Positions 1-11,049 of a stretch of DNA of 64,000 nt are shown piece by piece. The position numbers and the translations under genes were made by a program. The notes under the pieces are model-generated. The model was not told where the DNA came from, ran no database searches, and saw nothing but the letters and a program-made list of their open reading frames with translations. The stretch is from Mycolicibacterium neoaurum VKM Ac-1815D (GTDB taxonomy: Bacteria > Actinomycetota > Actinomycetes > Mycobacteriales > Mycobacteriaceae). Where the stretch lies: the NCBI RefSeq assembly GCF_000317305.3, contig NC_023036.2:2914001-2978000 (forward strand). The letters run 5' to 3'. The number at the start of each line of letters is the position of its first letter. Position 1 is the first letter of the stretch.

Positions 1-243
1 AACGCGGATATCGAGAAATGGCAGCGCGGTGACTACGCGAACCTGACTGCCGTGATCGACCTGACATTGAGCCGTATCGACGCCGGGTTCTTCACCGGCA
101 CCCGGTGGGAGTGCGACCTGACCCAGCTGGAACTGCAGTGGGGACGCACCATCGGGCAGTTCCCGAGTCCCTGCCTGGCGGGCGGGCCGAATGGTCCTGG
201 CAATCCGCTCACCGCGCCCTACCGATTCGACCAGGGGCGATGA
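1..243 (+). CDS. MCE family protein, C-terminal fragment (starts before the window)
   Basis: The frame is open from base 1 and ends with TGA at 241-243, giving the last 80 residues of a protein that begins upstream. The residues SRIDAGFFTGTRW and LELQWGRTIGQFPSP resemble C-termini of mycobacterial Mce proteins, the cell-wall subunits of lipid importers. The next gene, an MceF-type protein, starts one base later, so both belong to one operon. In the usual A-to-F order this would be MceE, the lipoprotein member, but the signal peptide lies outside the window and I cannot fix the subtype from this tail. Confidence 0.75.
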   Translation, partial: NADIEKWQRGDYANLTAVIDLTLSRIDAGFFTGTRWECDLTQLELQWGRTIGQFPSPCLAGGPNGPGNPLTAPYRFDQGR

Positions 244-244
244 C

Positions 245-1675
245 ATGCACCTGAACAAGCAAACCCGGATCCAGCTGGCGATCTTCACGGTGATCGCCCT
301 GGTGGCGCTGATCCTGATGGGCGTCCACTACATGAAGCTGCCCGTCAAACTCTTCGGCATCGGCCACTATTCGGTGACGATGCAGCTACCGGTGACCGGC
401 GGTCTGTATGGCAGCAGCAATGTCACCTATCGCGGCACCGAAGTGGGGCGGGTCGACGCCGTGCGGCTGACCGACAACGGTGTGGTCGCCGAGATGACGC
501 TGAATTCGGACATCCCCATCCCCAGCGATCTGCGGGCGGAGGTGCATTCCCAATCGGCGATCGGGGAACAGTACGTGGAACTGCTGCCGCGCAGCGCTTC
601 CGCACCGCCGCTCAAGGACGGCGATGTGATCGCGCTGGCCGACACCTCGGTACCGCAGAACATCAATGACGTCCTGGACGCGGTGAAGACAGGACTGGAA
701 GCGGTCCCGCGGGACAACCTCAAGACGGTGATCGACGAGTCCTACACCGCGGTGGGCGGTCTGGGCCCGGAACTGACCAAAATCGTGTCCGGCGCGATCA
801 CCCTGTCGAACGACGCCAGGGACAATCTCGATCCCATGTTGGCCCTGATCGACAACGCGAAGCCGGTCCTGGATTCCCAGACCGAGACCTCGGATGCGAT
901 CCAAGGCTGGGCGTCTCACGTCGCCACGGTGACACGCGAACTACAGGAACACGATCGGGATGTCGCCGGCGTCATCGACCAGGGCGGCCCGGCGCTGAAC
1001 GAGGTCCGCCAACTTGTCGATCGGGTGCAACCCACGCTGCCGGTCGTGATGGCCAACCTGGCCAGTGTCGGGCAGGTGGGGCTGACCTATCAGGACAGTC
1101 TCGAACAGATTCTGGTGCTGCTGCCGCAACTCGTCGCCATCGAGCAGGGATCGCTGGCCGCGAACGTCAACACCAAGCAGGACTACAAGGGTGCCTACCT
1201 CAGTTTCAACCTGAATCTGAACCTGCCACCGCCATGCACGACCGGATACCTGCCGACCCAGCAGGCGCGCAACGCCGCACTCGTGGACTATCCCGACCGG
1301 GCTCCCGGCGACCTGTATTGCCGTGTCCCGCAGGATTCTCCGTTCAACGTGCGTGGTGTACGCAACACCCCGTGCGTCACACGACCGGGTAAGAGGGCGG
1401 CCACCGTACGTGAATGCGAGAGCGATACCGAGTTCGTGCCGCTCAACGACGGCTTCAACTGGAAAGGCGATCCCAACGCCACCGGTACCGGGCAGGCCAT
1501 CCCGCAGTTGCCGCCACCTCCGGCGACGCCACCGCCGATCGCCGTGGCGTACTACGACCCGGCAACCGGTGCCTACATCGGACCGGACGGCAAGCAGTAC
1601 ACGCAGTCCGATCTTGCCCAGAACGCACAGAAGGATTCGACATGGGAGACACTTCTCCTGCCCCCGGGCAGCTGA
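245..1675 (+). CDS. MCE family protein, MceF type
   Basis: 476 residues. A short basic N-terminus is followed by one hydrophobic segment (about residues 8-28) anchoring the protein in the cytoplasmic membrane. Next comes the MlaD/MCE domain with its typical start (LPVTGGLYGSSNVTYRGTEV), then a long helical region and a proline-rich tail (PQLPPPPATPPP, near 420). Mce proteins form a periplasm-spanning tube that moves lipids or sterols to the YrbE permease. The ATG at 245 is one base after the preceding stop; an open reading frame extends further upstream but would overlap that gene. As the last Mce gene before the Mas genes it fits the F position. The substrate cannot be told from sequence. 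Confidence 0.85.
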   Translation: MHLNKQTRIQLAIFTVIALVALILMGVHYMKLPVKLFGIGHYSVTMQLPVTGGLYGSSNVTYRGTEVGRVDAVRLTDNGVVAEMTLNSDIPIPSDLRAEVHSQSAIGEQYVELLPRSASAPPLKDGDVIALADTSVPQNINDVLDAVKTGLEAVPRDNLKTVIDESYTAVGGLGPELTKIVSGAITLSNDARDNLDPMLALIDNAKPVLDSQTETSDAIQGWASHVATVTRELQEHDRDVAGVIDQGGPALNEVRQLVDRVQPTLPVVMANLASVGQVGLTYQDSLEQILVLLPQLVAIEQGSLAANVNTKQDYKGAYLSFNLNLNLPPPCTTGYLPTQQARNAALVDYPDRAPGDLYCRVPQDSPFNVRGVRNTPCVTRPGKRAATVRECESDTEFVPLNDGFNWKGDPNATGTGQAIPQLPPPPATPPPIAVAYYDPATGAYIGPDGKQYTQSDLAQNAQKDSTWETLLLPPGS

Positions 1676-2196
1676 TGGAACTCGACGACACCGAGTCACC
1701 CACTCCGGCAGTCAATCCCACGAGACGGCGGCTACTGGTGCTCGTACTGCTCCTGGTCGTGGTGCTGTCCGGGCTGCTGGGCGGGTTGGGCTACGGCTAT
1801 TACAAGCAGCTGCAGAACCGGCAGGCAGAGGGTGAGTTCCTGCAGGCGGCGCGGCAAGGTGCGCTGAACCTCACCACCATCGACTGGGAGCAGGCCGATG
1901 CCGACGTGCAACGGATCATGGACGGCGCCACCGGTACCTTTTACGACGACTTCGCCACGCGATCACAACCGTTCGTCGATGTCGTGAAGCAGGCCAAATC
2001 GGTTTCGGTGGGGACGGTCACCGAGGCCGGCCTGGAATCGTGGACCGGTGACGAAGCCCAGGCCCTGGTCGCGGTGTCGGTGAAGACCTCCAGTTCCGCC
2101 GGCGCCGAACCTGTCCCGCGCGCCTGGCGGATGCGGATCGCGGTGCAGAGAATCGATGGTCAGTTCAAGGTCTCACGGGTGGAGTTCGTGGCATGA
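1642..2196 (+). CDS. Mce-associated membrane protein (Mas), first copy
   Basis: 184 residues. A charged cytoplasmic N-terminus (about 30 residues) is followed by a strong transmembrane segment (LLVLVLLLVVVLSGLLGG) and a periplasmic domain ending in DGQFKVSRVEFVA. This is the architecture of the Mas proteins encoded after mce genes, thought to stabilise or assist the Mce importer. I chose ATG 1642 because AAGGA lies five bases upstream; it overlaps mceF by 34 bases. A second in-frame ATG at 1675 overlaps the mceF stop as TGATG but has no good ribosome site. It overlaps the next gene by four bases, so translation is probably coupled. Confidence 0.75.
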   Translation: MGDTSPAPGQLMELDDTESPTPAVNPTRRRLLVLVLLLVVVLSGLLGGLGYGYYKQLQNRQAEGEFLQAARQGALNLTTIDWEQADADVQRIMDGATGTFYDDFATRSQPFVDVVKQAKSVSVGTVTEAGLESWTGDEAQALVAVSVKTSSSAGAEPVPRAWRMRIAVQRIDGQFKVSRVEFVA

Positions 2197-2759
2197 ATCA
2201 GCTCGAGCCGACCGCCGCGGCGGCGGCGGCGGCAGAAGAATCGGTCCAATCGGCCCGCGCCGCTCGGGTTCGCCGTGTCAACTGGATCTCGCTGGCGGCT
2301 TACGTCCTGCTACCGGCGTTGGCCGTGCTGCTGGCCGCCGGCGCCGGCTACGTCGCGTGGCAGTCGGCGGTGCTCCGGCAGGTCCAGGCAGCCAGCGGTG
2401 ACACGGTGCGCGCGGCCACCGATGGCACTGTCGCGCTGCTGTCCTATCGTCCCGAGACCGTCGAGCAGGATCTACAGGCCGCCCGGAGCAGGTTGACCGG
2501 CCCGTTCAGTGACACCTACGGATCGCTGACGCATGATGTCGTGATCCCGGGCGCCCAGCAGAAGCAGATCGCAGCAACGGCCACCGTGCCCGCGGCGGCC
2601 GCGGTCTCCGTCTCGGCTGACCGCGCCGTGGTCCTGCTTTTCGTCAACCAGACCGTCACCGTCGGCAAGGATGCACCGACCAACTCCGCCTCGAGTGTCC
2701 GGGTCGGGTTGGAGAAGGTCGACGGGCGTTGGCTCATCTCGCAATTCGACCCGGTGTAG
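2193..2759 (+). CDS. Mce-associated membrane protein (Mas), second copy
   Basis: 188 residues, starting in an ATGA overlap with the first Mas gene. The N-terminus has an unusual eight-alanine run from a GCG-type repeat (bases about 2214-2235), then a basic stretch, one transmembrane helix (about residues 35-58) and a periplasmic domain ending DGRWLISQFDPV. That ending matches the first Mas protein, so the two are paralogues. It closes the mce operon; the next gene is on the opposite strand 21 bases away. The role is inferred from position and architecture only. Confidence 0.75.
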   Translation: MNQLEPTAAAAAAAEESVQSARAARVRRVNWISLAAYVLLPALAVLLAAGAGYVAWQSAVLRQVQAASGDTVRAATDGTVALLSYRPETVEQDLQAARSRLTGPFSDTYGSLTHDVVIPGAQQKQIAATATVPAAAAVSVSADRAVVLLFVNQTVTVGKDAPTNSASSVRVGLEKVDGRWLISQFDPV

Positions 2760-2780
2760 CTCTGGCTGGTGTCGGCTCGC

Positions 2781-4178
2781 TCAGCGCTCGCCAGCCGCGC
2801 TCGCCGAGTTCGCGCGATCGAGTAGTGCGGATCGGCTGGTCAGTTTGATCCGGGGCCGGCCGAAATATGCGCCGGCCCGCCGTTCGTGGCGATCGATCGC
2901 CTTCCACTGCTCGTCGGTGACGACCGCCACCTGCCGACGAGCCAATTCGGCGGTGACCTGGGCACTGCTCAGCGTGTCGGCAGTCGGGAGGTTCCCGGTC
3001 CGGTGGTCCTCGAGTAGCGCGCGGACCGTGTCGCGAGCGCACTTCTTGTTCGTGCCGATGATGCCGCTCGGACCGCGTTTGATCCAGCCCGTCACGTAGA
3101 CACCAGGTGATCCCACGACACGTCCACCCTCGTTCGGAATGGTGCCGGTGTGCTGGTCGAAGGGCAGCCCGGCGACAGGAGCGCCGCGGTAGCCGACGGC
3201 CCGCAGGACCAGACCTGCCGGCAGGGTGGTGGTGTCCGTCGTGCTTCGCGCACGCAGCGACCCATCGGGTCCCGCGATCAGCTCGTTGCGGGCGATCGTG
3301 ACGGAATCGACGCGGGTAGTCCCGTGGATCTGAATCGGGGAGGCCATGAAGTGCAGCACGATTCGCTTGCCCGCGCCCGTCCGTGGGCGTTCGAGGTAGC
3401 TGCGGATCGTGGTGAGCTTGCGGACATCGACGTCGGTGGTGGTGGCCGAACCGAGGTCGACGCCTTCGACGGCGATGTCGACGTCCTTGAGTTCACCGAG
3501 TCCCTCGAGTTCGGGATTGTTGAACGCCGCCTGGTTCAGGCCTCGCCGGCCGAGCACGATCACTTCGCGGATACTGCTGTGCCGCAGAACTTCCAGCGCA
3601 TGGTCGGCGATATCGGTGCGGCGGAGTTCGTCGTCGGGCAGGGTGAGTATCCGGGCGATGTCGAGTGCGACATTGCCGTTGCCGATCACCACGGCGCGCT
3701 CGGCGCTCAGATCGAACTGCATCTCGGCCTGGTCCGGGTGACCGTTGTACCAGGAGACGAACTCTCGGGCCGAATGGCTACCGGGTAGCTCTTCGCCGTC
3801 GATGCCCATCCGGTTGTCGCCGGCCGCGCCCACGGCGTAGATGACGCCGTCGTACCACGCAGCGAGCTCGTCGTGATGGACATCGCTGCCCAGCTCCACG
3901 TTGCCGAAGAACCGAAACCCCTTGCGGGCGGCGATGGCGTTGAAAACGGTCGACACGAGTTTCTTCTCGGCGTGATCCGGGGCGACGCCACCACGGACGA
4001 GCCCCCACGGCGTGGGAAGCCGTTCATAGACATCGACCTCGATCTGCTCGTCGTGCAGGTCGACCACTTCGCCGTGGAGGTAGGTGCCATGGGGGCCACT
4101 GAGGAGATGCCCCGCGGCATAGAGGCCGGCGGGACCGGAGCCGACGATGGCGATGCGCAGGGGCCGGCGTTCGGTCAT
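2781..4178 (-). CDS. Ferredoxin-NADP(+) reductase, FprA/FprB (adrenodoxin reductase-like) family
   Basis: 465 residues. FAD is bound near the N-terminus at IAIVGSGPAGLYAAGHLL; a second dinucleotide motif (VVIGNGNVALDIARIL) binds NADP; the C-terminal GWIKRGPSGIIGTNK is diagnostic of the family. It moves electrons between NADPH and a ferredoxin, most likely the one encoded just upstream with a four-base overlap. In M. tuberculosis FprB, as I recall it, a ferredoxin domain with the same cysteine spacing is fused to this reductase, so this pair looks like the unfused form. The start is ATG at 4176-4178; the reading frame extends further upstream only through the ferredoxin gene. Last gene of the four-gene unit. 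Confidence 0.88.
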   Translation of the reverse strand: MTERRPLRIAIVGSGPAGLYAAGHLLSGPHGTYLHGEVVDLHDEQIEVDVYERLPTPWGLVRGGVAPDHAEKKLVSTVFNAIAARKGFRFFGNVELGSDVHHDELAAWYDGVIYAVGAAGDNRMGIDGEELPGSHSAREFVSWYNGHPDQAEMQFDLSAERAVVIGNGNVALDIARILTLPDDELRRTDIADHALEVLRHSSIREVIVLGRRGLNQAAFNNPELEGLGELKDVDIAVEGVDLGSATTTDVDVRKLTTIRSYLERPRTGAGKRIVLHFMASPIQIHGTTRVDSVTIARNELIAGPDGSLRARSTTDTTTLPAGLVLRAVGYRGAPVAGLPFDQHTGTIPNEGGRVVGSPGVYVTGWIKRGPSGIIGTNKKCARDTVRALLEDHRTGNLPTADTLSSAQVTAELARRQVAVVTDEQWKAIDRHERRAGAYFGRPRIKLTSRSALLDRANSASAAGER

Positions 4179-4438
4179 GGTGTGACACTCCGGTAGTACT
4201 GCGCGTTGTGCTCGACGTAGTCCGTGTAGCGCGCCGGTATGCGCGCCGCGTCGAAGATCGCGTCGACCGGGCAGGCCTGCACACAGGCTTCGCAGTCGAT
4301 GCAACTCTCGGGGTCGATGAACAGCTGCTCGGCGGTATCGAACCCGGCTTCGTCGGGGGTGGGGTGAATGCAGTCGACGGGGCAGACCTCCACGCAGGAG
4401 TAGTCGGCCACACAGGGTGCGGCGATCACAAAGGCCAT
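4175..4438 (-). CDS. 7Fe/8Fe ferredoxin
   Basis: 87 residues. Cys9, Cys15, Cys19 and Cys23 form the first cluster motif and CIDCEACVQACP the second, so it carries two iron-sulfur clusters. The spacing between the first two cysteines (five residues) is shorter than the seven of classic mycobacterial FdxA and matches the ferredoxin domain of FprB as I remember it, including the following IHPTPDE. It starts at ATG 4436-4438, sharing one base with the stop of the molybdopterin gene (TGATG), and its stop overlaps the reductase start. It is probably the electron carrier between the reductase and the molybdoenzyme or the nearby P450. Confidence 0.88.
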   Translation of the reverse strand: MAFVIAAPCVADYSCVEVCPVDCIHPTPDEAGFDTAEQLFIDPESCIDCEACVQACPVDAIFDAARIPARYTDYVEHNAQYYRSVTP

Positions 4439-6641
4439 CAGAGTTCCCTTTCGGCGCCGACGGTGGCGGTCACCGCGGCTCTGGTCACCTCGACGGAGAC
4501 GCCGTTGTACACGGCGTTGCCGCTGAGCACGTCGACAGCATCGGGTGCATCGGGTGTCAGGATGTTGTAGTTGGCGCCCCCGGCGGCCGTCGCGCGACGC
4601 CACCCGCCGCGATGCCCCCAGCCGTGGGGGAGCCCGATCGCGCCGCGGATGATGTCATCGGTGACCTGCGCTTCGACCGTGATGGCACCTTGCGGTGACG
4701 TCACGACGACGTGGTCACCGGTGTCGATGCCCCGCACCGCGGCGTCGGCCGGGTGGATGCGCAACCGCTGGACACGATCACCGGCCATCAGTTTGGGCAC
4801 GTTGAGCATCCAGGTGTTGTGCGACCGCAGTTCGCGGATGCTGAACAGCCGCAGCGGATATGCGTCGACGTCGTGAACGATGCGGGCGGCCATCCGGCCC
4901 ATTTCGCGGACAAACCGCGAATCGTCGAGATGCACACGTCGGTCCTTGTGGTGCAGGCGGTGGCGTGCAACTCCGGTGGGGAGTCGGTCGGCAAGTTTGA
5001 CGCCGCCCGGGTGGCGGAGCAGTTTCTTGCGACTGATGCCGCGTCGCCGCAACCCGAACAGGTCTCCGTGTGGACCGATACGCATGAATGCGTCGGCGAC
5101 GAATGACGGCTTCAGGCGGATACCGAGTGTGGCGGCCAGCTGCGCGCCCGGGGCCGGGGACGGCGCGAGACCGATGCGTTTGGCGATCTGGTCAACGATC
5201 CACCAGTCCTCTCGGGCCTGTCCCCGCGGCGGTACCGTCGGCGAAACCCACTGCGCATAGGGCACATTACTGTGCGGCTGGGTGAAGATGGGCATTCCTT
5301 CGCGCTCCAGCCACAAGGCCGGCGGCAGGATGTAGTCCGCCAATCGTGACGTGTCGGTGAGGTAAGGGTCGACGCAGACGAGGAGGTCGAGGCTCGCCAG
5401 GCCGCGTTCGACTTCGCCGCTGTTGGGTATGGACATCGCGGGGTTGCCGAAGCAGTTGATCAGCGCGCGTAGCTGGCCTTTTCCCGGGGTCAGCATCTCG
5501 GTGGCCATCGTCGCGGCCGGTGACGTGCCGAGCACCTCCGGATGCCCGTCGACGCGGGTACGCCAACGGTCATATCCGTTGAGGCGGAATAGCTTTGTGA
5601 ACTGTTCGGTGTCCAAGGCGGGGATCCCGAAGACCATGCCGCCGGCCCGGTCGAAGTTGCCGGTTGCGATGTTGATCGCGTCGATAAGGAACTTCGTCAA
5701 CGTGGAGAAGGGGCCCAGCGATGCTCCGCACCGTCCATACACGCACGCGGCCGGTGCCGCGACGAAGTCCCGCGCCAGCTTCTCGATCGTCGCAACGGGT
5801 ATGGCCGTTTCGGCAGCGGCCCGCTCCATGTCGACGTCACCCACGACCGCCCACAGGGCGTCTCGGCCGCCGCGGGACGATGCCAGTACTTTTGTGTCTT
5901 CCAAGCGTTCACGCAGAATGACATGCAGCATCGCGGCCAGTAGCCACGGGTCCGCCCCTGGAAGAATTGGCTGGTGCTCGAACAGCTGGGCCGTTTCGGA
6001 GCGCCGCGGGTCCACGATGACCACACGACCGCCCCGTTCGGGAATCCTGAGCAAGGACGTTCGGATGTGCCCGACGTTCAGCATGCTGCCGTGTGAGACC
6101 ACCGGGTTGGCGCCGAGACAGAGGAAGAAATCGGTGCGGTCGACATCGGGGACCGGGTTGACGAGGTTGTGGCCGTAGACGGACTCACCGACGACCCAGT
6201 AGTTGTTGATATCGATCGAGGCCGCGGTGTAGAAGTGTTTGGTCTTCAACGCTGCCGCGAAGCCGAAGATCCAGAGGAACGCCGAGTAGTTGAACGCGCC
6301 TGCGTTACCCAGATACAGCCCGATCGACTCACGTCCGTGTTCGGCCACGACTGCACGCAGACGTCGGCCGATGTCATCGAGCGCCTCATCCCACCCGACC
6401 GCGGTGAAGGTGCCATCGGGTTGTCTGCGCATAGGGTGCAGAATCCGGTCGGGATCCTCACGGACCGCGGGAAAGGCGATGCCCTTCGAGCAGGCGAATC
6501 CATGGGAATTCGGGTGCGTGGGGTCGGGCCGCAAGGTCACCGTGTCGTCGTCGCCCACAGTGGCGACCAATCCGCATGCCGCCTCACAGATCCCGCAGTA
6601 GAGGTGGGAATTCTTCTTGCCCACCCGTGCCTCGGCAGTGC

Positions 6642-6645
<4 letters not shown>
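4438..6645 (-). CDS. Molybdopterin-dependent oxidoreductase (DMSO reductase superfamily)
   Basis: 735 residues. Cys17, Cys20, Cys24 and Cys52 bind an N-terminal 4Fe-4S cluster; the large molybdopterin domains and the C-terminal dinucleotide-binding barrel (from about 590) follow. No Tat signal is visible, so it should be cytoplasmic. Aligned by eye with the nitrate reductase at 42333, the Mo-ligand cysteine position is Asp145 here (TAASIDINNYW), so it is probably neither a nitrate reductase nor a formate dehydrogenase of the Cys/Sec type. It overlaps the acyl-CoA synthetase by four bases and the ferredoxin by one. The substrate is unknown; coupling to a CoA ligase suggests a lipid-derived acid or its CoA ester. 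Confidence 0.85.
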
Positions 6646-8327
<1,682 letters not shown>

Positions 8328-8614
8328 GAGTTCTCCCTGTTCCGAACCTGCCCGTGCGATCACGCACCGTTGAACCTGTCCCGGTAGACGCTAGGAACAC
8401 TGGGGGTACCCCCACGATCTCCCGTTGGCGGGATGCACATAGGCCGAACGGGTCTGCGTGCCTGGAGGTCTGCCGGGCTGACGACGCGGATGCCCCATTC
8501 GGGGTATGGCGTTCCACCTTGCGGTGGCTGTCGCCGATGACAGGGGTGACGAACGCTCGTGAGATGCAGTCAGAAGTCTCGGAGGGATCAGAAGTCGTGG
8601 AAGGAAGGGTGTCT
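8328..8614. promoter_or_regulatory. Divergent promoter region with four inverted repeats
   Basis: This 287-base gap separates the acyl-CoA synthetase (-) from the oxygenase reductase (+). It contains a perfect 14-base palindrome (TGGGGGTACCCCCA, 8401-8414), then TCCCG-N4-CGGGA (8420-8433), CCCC-N4-GGGG (8493-8504) and CCACC-N4-GGTGG (8514-8527). The first is a good operator candidate; the others could be hairpins of a 5' leader. No gene is seen here. Both divergent units probably start from this region, possibly under the PucR or LuxR regulator encoded downstream. Confidence 0.45.
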
Positions 8615-9589
8615 GTGACCGACACGGACCCGGCGCGGAAGGACGCGCTCGAACTCGTCGTCGCCCATCGTGCTGATCTGGCCGACGGTGTGGTGGGACT
8701 GGTCTTGGAGGATCCGGCGGGTGGACCGCTGCCGGAATGGACTGCGGGCGCGCATATCGATCTCGAGCTGACCGATGTGCTCGTGCGGCAGTACTCGCTG
8801 TGTTCCAGCCCGGATGACCGCCACCGGTGGAGGGTGGCGGTGCTCCTGGAGCGCGGCGGGCGCGGCGGGTCCCGGCACGTGCACGATAGCGTCGTCCAGG
8901 GCAGTCGAATTCGGGTGGGTGGACCGCGCAACCATTTTCCGTTGCAGCCCGCCGACCGATACCAGTTCATCGCCGGTGGCATCGGTATCACGCCGATCAT
9001 CCCCATGATCGAACGGGCCGAAGCGGACGGCGCCGACTGGCACTTGTTGTACGGCGGTCGGCAGCGATCGTCCATGGCGTTCGCCGACGTGCTGGCCGGC
9101 TACGGTGACCGGGTCACCTTCTGGCCGCAGGACGAGCTCGGGATGCTCGATCTGAACAGCGTTCTCAGGGAAAGTCGCGACGACACCCTGGTGTATTGCT
9201 GCGGGCCCGAAGGCCTGCTCTGCGCTGTCGAACAGGCCTGTTCGCACTGGCCGGCTTCGGCATTGCACGTCGAACGGTTCGCGGCCAGGCCAGACGCGCT
9301 GGCACCAGCGGAGGGCGCGCTGGACACTTTCGACGTGGTGTGCCGCACATCCGGCGTCACGGTCACCATCGGCCGCGGTGAGTCGATCCTGGAGACGTTG
9401 CGGGAGAACGGTATCAACATGCTGGCGTCCTGCATGGAAGGCATCTGCGGCACGTGCGAGACCCGGGTGCTGGAAGGCACGCCCGATCACCGTGACTCGG
9501 TGTTGAGCGCCGACGAGCAGGCTGAGAACGATTACATGATGATCTGCGTGTCACGGTCGCTCTCGCCGACATTGGTGCTCGACGTATGA
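8615..9589 (+). CDS. Oxygenase reductase, phthalate dioxygenase reductase-like (flavin, NAD, C-terminal 2Fe-2S)
   Basis: 324 residues. The flavin domain shows RQYSLCSSP, the NAD domain IAGGIGITPIIPMIERAE and YCCGPEGLL, and the C-terminal plant-type ferredoxin domain CMEGICGTCETRVLEG plus a last cysteine (MMICVSRS). This order (flavin, NAD, 2Fe-2S) is that of phthalate dioxygenase reductase/VanB proteins, which feed NAD(P)H electrons to Rieske oxygenases or P450s. GTG at 8615 is chosen for the AAGGAAGG box six bases upstream and for the family's usual length near 320; starts at 8537, 8564 and 8597 are also in frame. The P450 follows 130 bases downstream and is its most likely partner. Confidence 0.88.
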   Translation: MTDTDPARKDALELVVAHRADLADGVVGLVLEDPAGGPLPEWTAGAHIDLELTDVLVRQYSLCSSPDDRHRWRVAVLLERGGRGGSRHVHDSVVQGSRIRVGGPRNHFPLQPADRYQFIAGGIGITPIIPMIERAEADGADWHLLYGGRQRSSMAFADVLAGYGDRVTFWPQDELGMLDLNSVLRESRDDTLVYCCGPEGLLCAVEQACSHWPASALHVERFAARPDALAPAEGALDTFDVVCRTSGVTVTIGRGESILETLRENGINMLASCMEGICGTCETRVLEGTPDHRDSVLSADEQAENDYMMICVSRSLSPTLVLDV

Positions 9590-9630
9590 CAGCGGTGCTC
9601 CGCACCGGCGGCGGGAGCGTGATCGATCTC

Positions 9631-9651
9631 GGGGTGCACCGTAGGCACCCC
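9631..9651. promoter_or_regulatory. Inverted repeat upstream of the P450 gene
   Basis: GGGGTGC (9631-9637) and GCACCCC (9645-9651) are perfect seven-base arms around a seven-base spacer, 69 bases before the P450 start. The GGGGGT(A/G)C-like core recalls the 14-base palindrome at 8401, so one regulator may bind both. It could also be a weak terminator after the reductase gene, but no T-run follows. Confidence 0.4.
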
Positions 9652-9719
9652 CAACGAGAGATACACCTGCCCCATGCGCCGGATCGTCAGGAGTTTTCGC
9701 TGGTGGCAACGTTCTGGTC

Positions 9720-11006
9720 ATGACGAGCACCGCCCAGCACCCAGTCATCACCGATCCCGCCCTCGACCTGTCCGCCCGGTCGTTCTGGAGCCGCAACTTC
9801 GAGGATCGCGAGAAGGCCTTCGCGCACTTCCGTGCCGAGAACCCGGTGCCCTACCACCGGGCGTTCGAGTCGACGCTGTTGCCGCCCGACGAGAACACCC
9901 CCGGGTTCTGGTCGGTGACCCGGCACGAGGATTGCCGCTACGTGTCCCGCAACCCCAAGCTCTTCTGCTCGGGCAAGGGCGTGCTGATGGAGGACATGCC
10001 CGAGATCGTCCTCACCGCAACGGCGTCCTTCCTGGTGATGGACGGCGAAGATCACCGCAAGATGCGTGGCGTCGTCGAGAAGGCGTTCACTCCGCGCAAC
10101 GTGCGCAAGATCTCCGAATGGATCGCCCAGCACGCACGCGAGCGGCTCGACGAGATCATCGAACGAGGGGAGGGCAACTTCTCCGAGGACTACGCAAAGT
10201 ACGTGCCCGGACGCATCTTCGCGCACTTCTTCGGCCTGGACCGCGACAGCGAAGAACAGCACATCGTGATGGAAGCCGCCGAACGGATGCTTGCCTGGGA
10301 CGACCCACGCATGTCGCTCGGCCGCGATGCGCTCACGACGCACGCCGAGGAGGCCGAGCGCATCCAGGACGTGGCGCTGGCCCAGGCGGAGAAGCGGCGT
10401 AAGGATCCCAAGGACGATCTGATGACCTGGGTCGTCAATGCGGAGTTCGAAGGAAAGACCCTCGAAGAGTGGGAGATCGCGGCATTCTTCTCGCTGCTGG
10501 GCTCGGCGGCCAACGACACCACCCGGCACTCGATCGCGCATGCGGTCCGGCTGCTGTCGGATAACCCCGACCAGCGGGCACTGCTCCTGGAGGACATCCC
10601 GGGCCGGGTCGGGGGTGCCGTCGAGGAGATCGTTCGACATGCCAGTCCGGTGATGCACTTTCGCCGCACCGCCACCGAGGACGTGATGATCGGCGACACG
10701 GAGATCAAGGCGGGCGAACACGTGGTCCTGTGGTATTGCTCGGGTAACCGTGATCCCCAGCAGTTCGATGACCCGGCAAAATTTGACATCATGCGTAATC
10801 CCAACGACCACTTGGGTTTCGGTGCCGGAGGTCCGCACTTCTGCCTGGGTAACGCGATGGCGCGTCAGATGATGCGGTCGGTGCTCACCGAGATCTACAC
10901 CCGCATTCCCGACATCACCGTGGTCGGGGAGCCCGACTTCCAGGTCAACAATTTCATCCATGGGGTGCACGCCCTGCCGGTGCGCTGGACACCGACCGCA
11001 CGCTGA
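9720..11006 (+). CDS. Cytochrome P450
   Basis: 428 residues, soluble bacterial class. The heme-ligand motif FGAGGPHFCLG (cysteine near residue 379), the K-helix ExxR (EEIVRH) and the I-helix oxygen-binding stretch GSAANDTTRHS, with Asn-Asp-Thr-Thr in place of the usual Gly-x-Glu/Asp-Thr, are all present. It hydroxylates an unknown substrate using electrons from a ferredoxin or the upstream reductase. General features (HFRRTA, NRDPQQFDDP) resemble mycobacterial sterol- or lipid-oxidising P450s of the CYP125/CYP142/CYP124 kind, but I cannot assign a CYP family. A sterol-carrier gene and an alcohol dehydrogenase follow on the same strand. ATG 9720 lacks a clear ribosome site. Confidence 0.93.
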   Translation: MTSTAQHPVITDPALDLSARSFWSRNFEDREKAFAHFRAENPVPYHRAFESTLLPPDENTPGFWSVTRHEDCRYVSRNPKLFCSGKGVLMEDMPEIVLTATASFLVMDGEDHRKMRGVVEKAFTPRNVRKISEWIAQHARERLDEIIERGEGNFSEDYAKYVPGRIFAHFFGLDRDSEEQHIVMEAAERMLAWDDPRMSLGRDALTTHAEEAERIQDVALAQAEKRRKDPKDDLMTWVVNAEFEGKTLEEWEIAAFFSLLGSAANDTTRHSIAHAVRLLSDNPDQRALLLEDIPGRVGGAVEEIVRHASPVMHFRRTATEDVMIGDTEIKAGEHVVLWYCSGNRDPQQFDDPAKFDIMRNPNDHLGFGAGGPHFCLGNAMARQMMRSVLTEIYTRIPDITVVGEPDFQVNNFIHGVHALPVRWTPTAR

Positions 11007-11049
11007 CATCCGTATTCACATCGAAACATCCACCCTCGGAGAGGAACTC

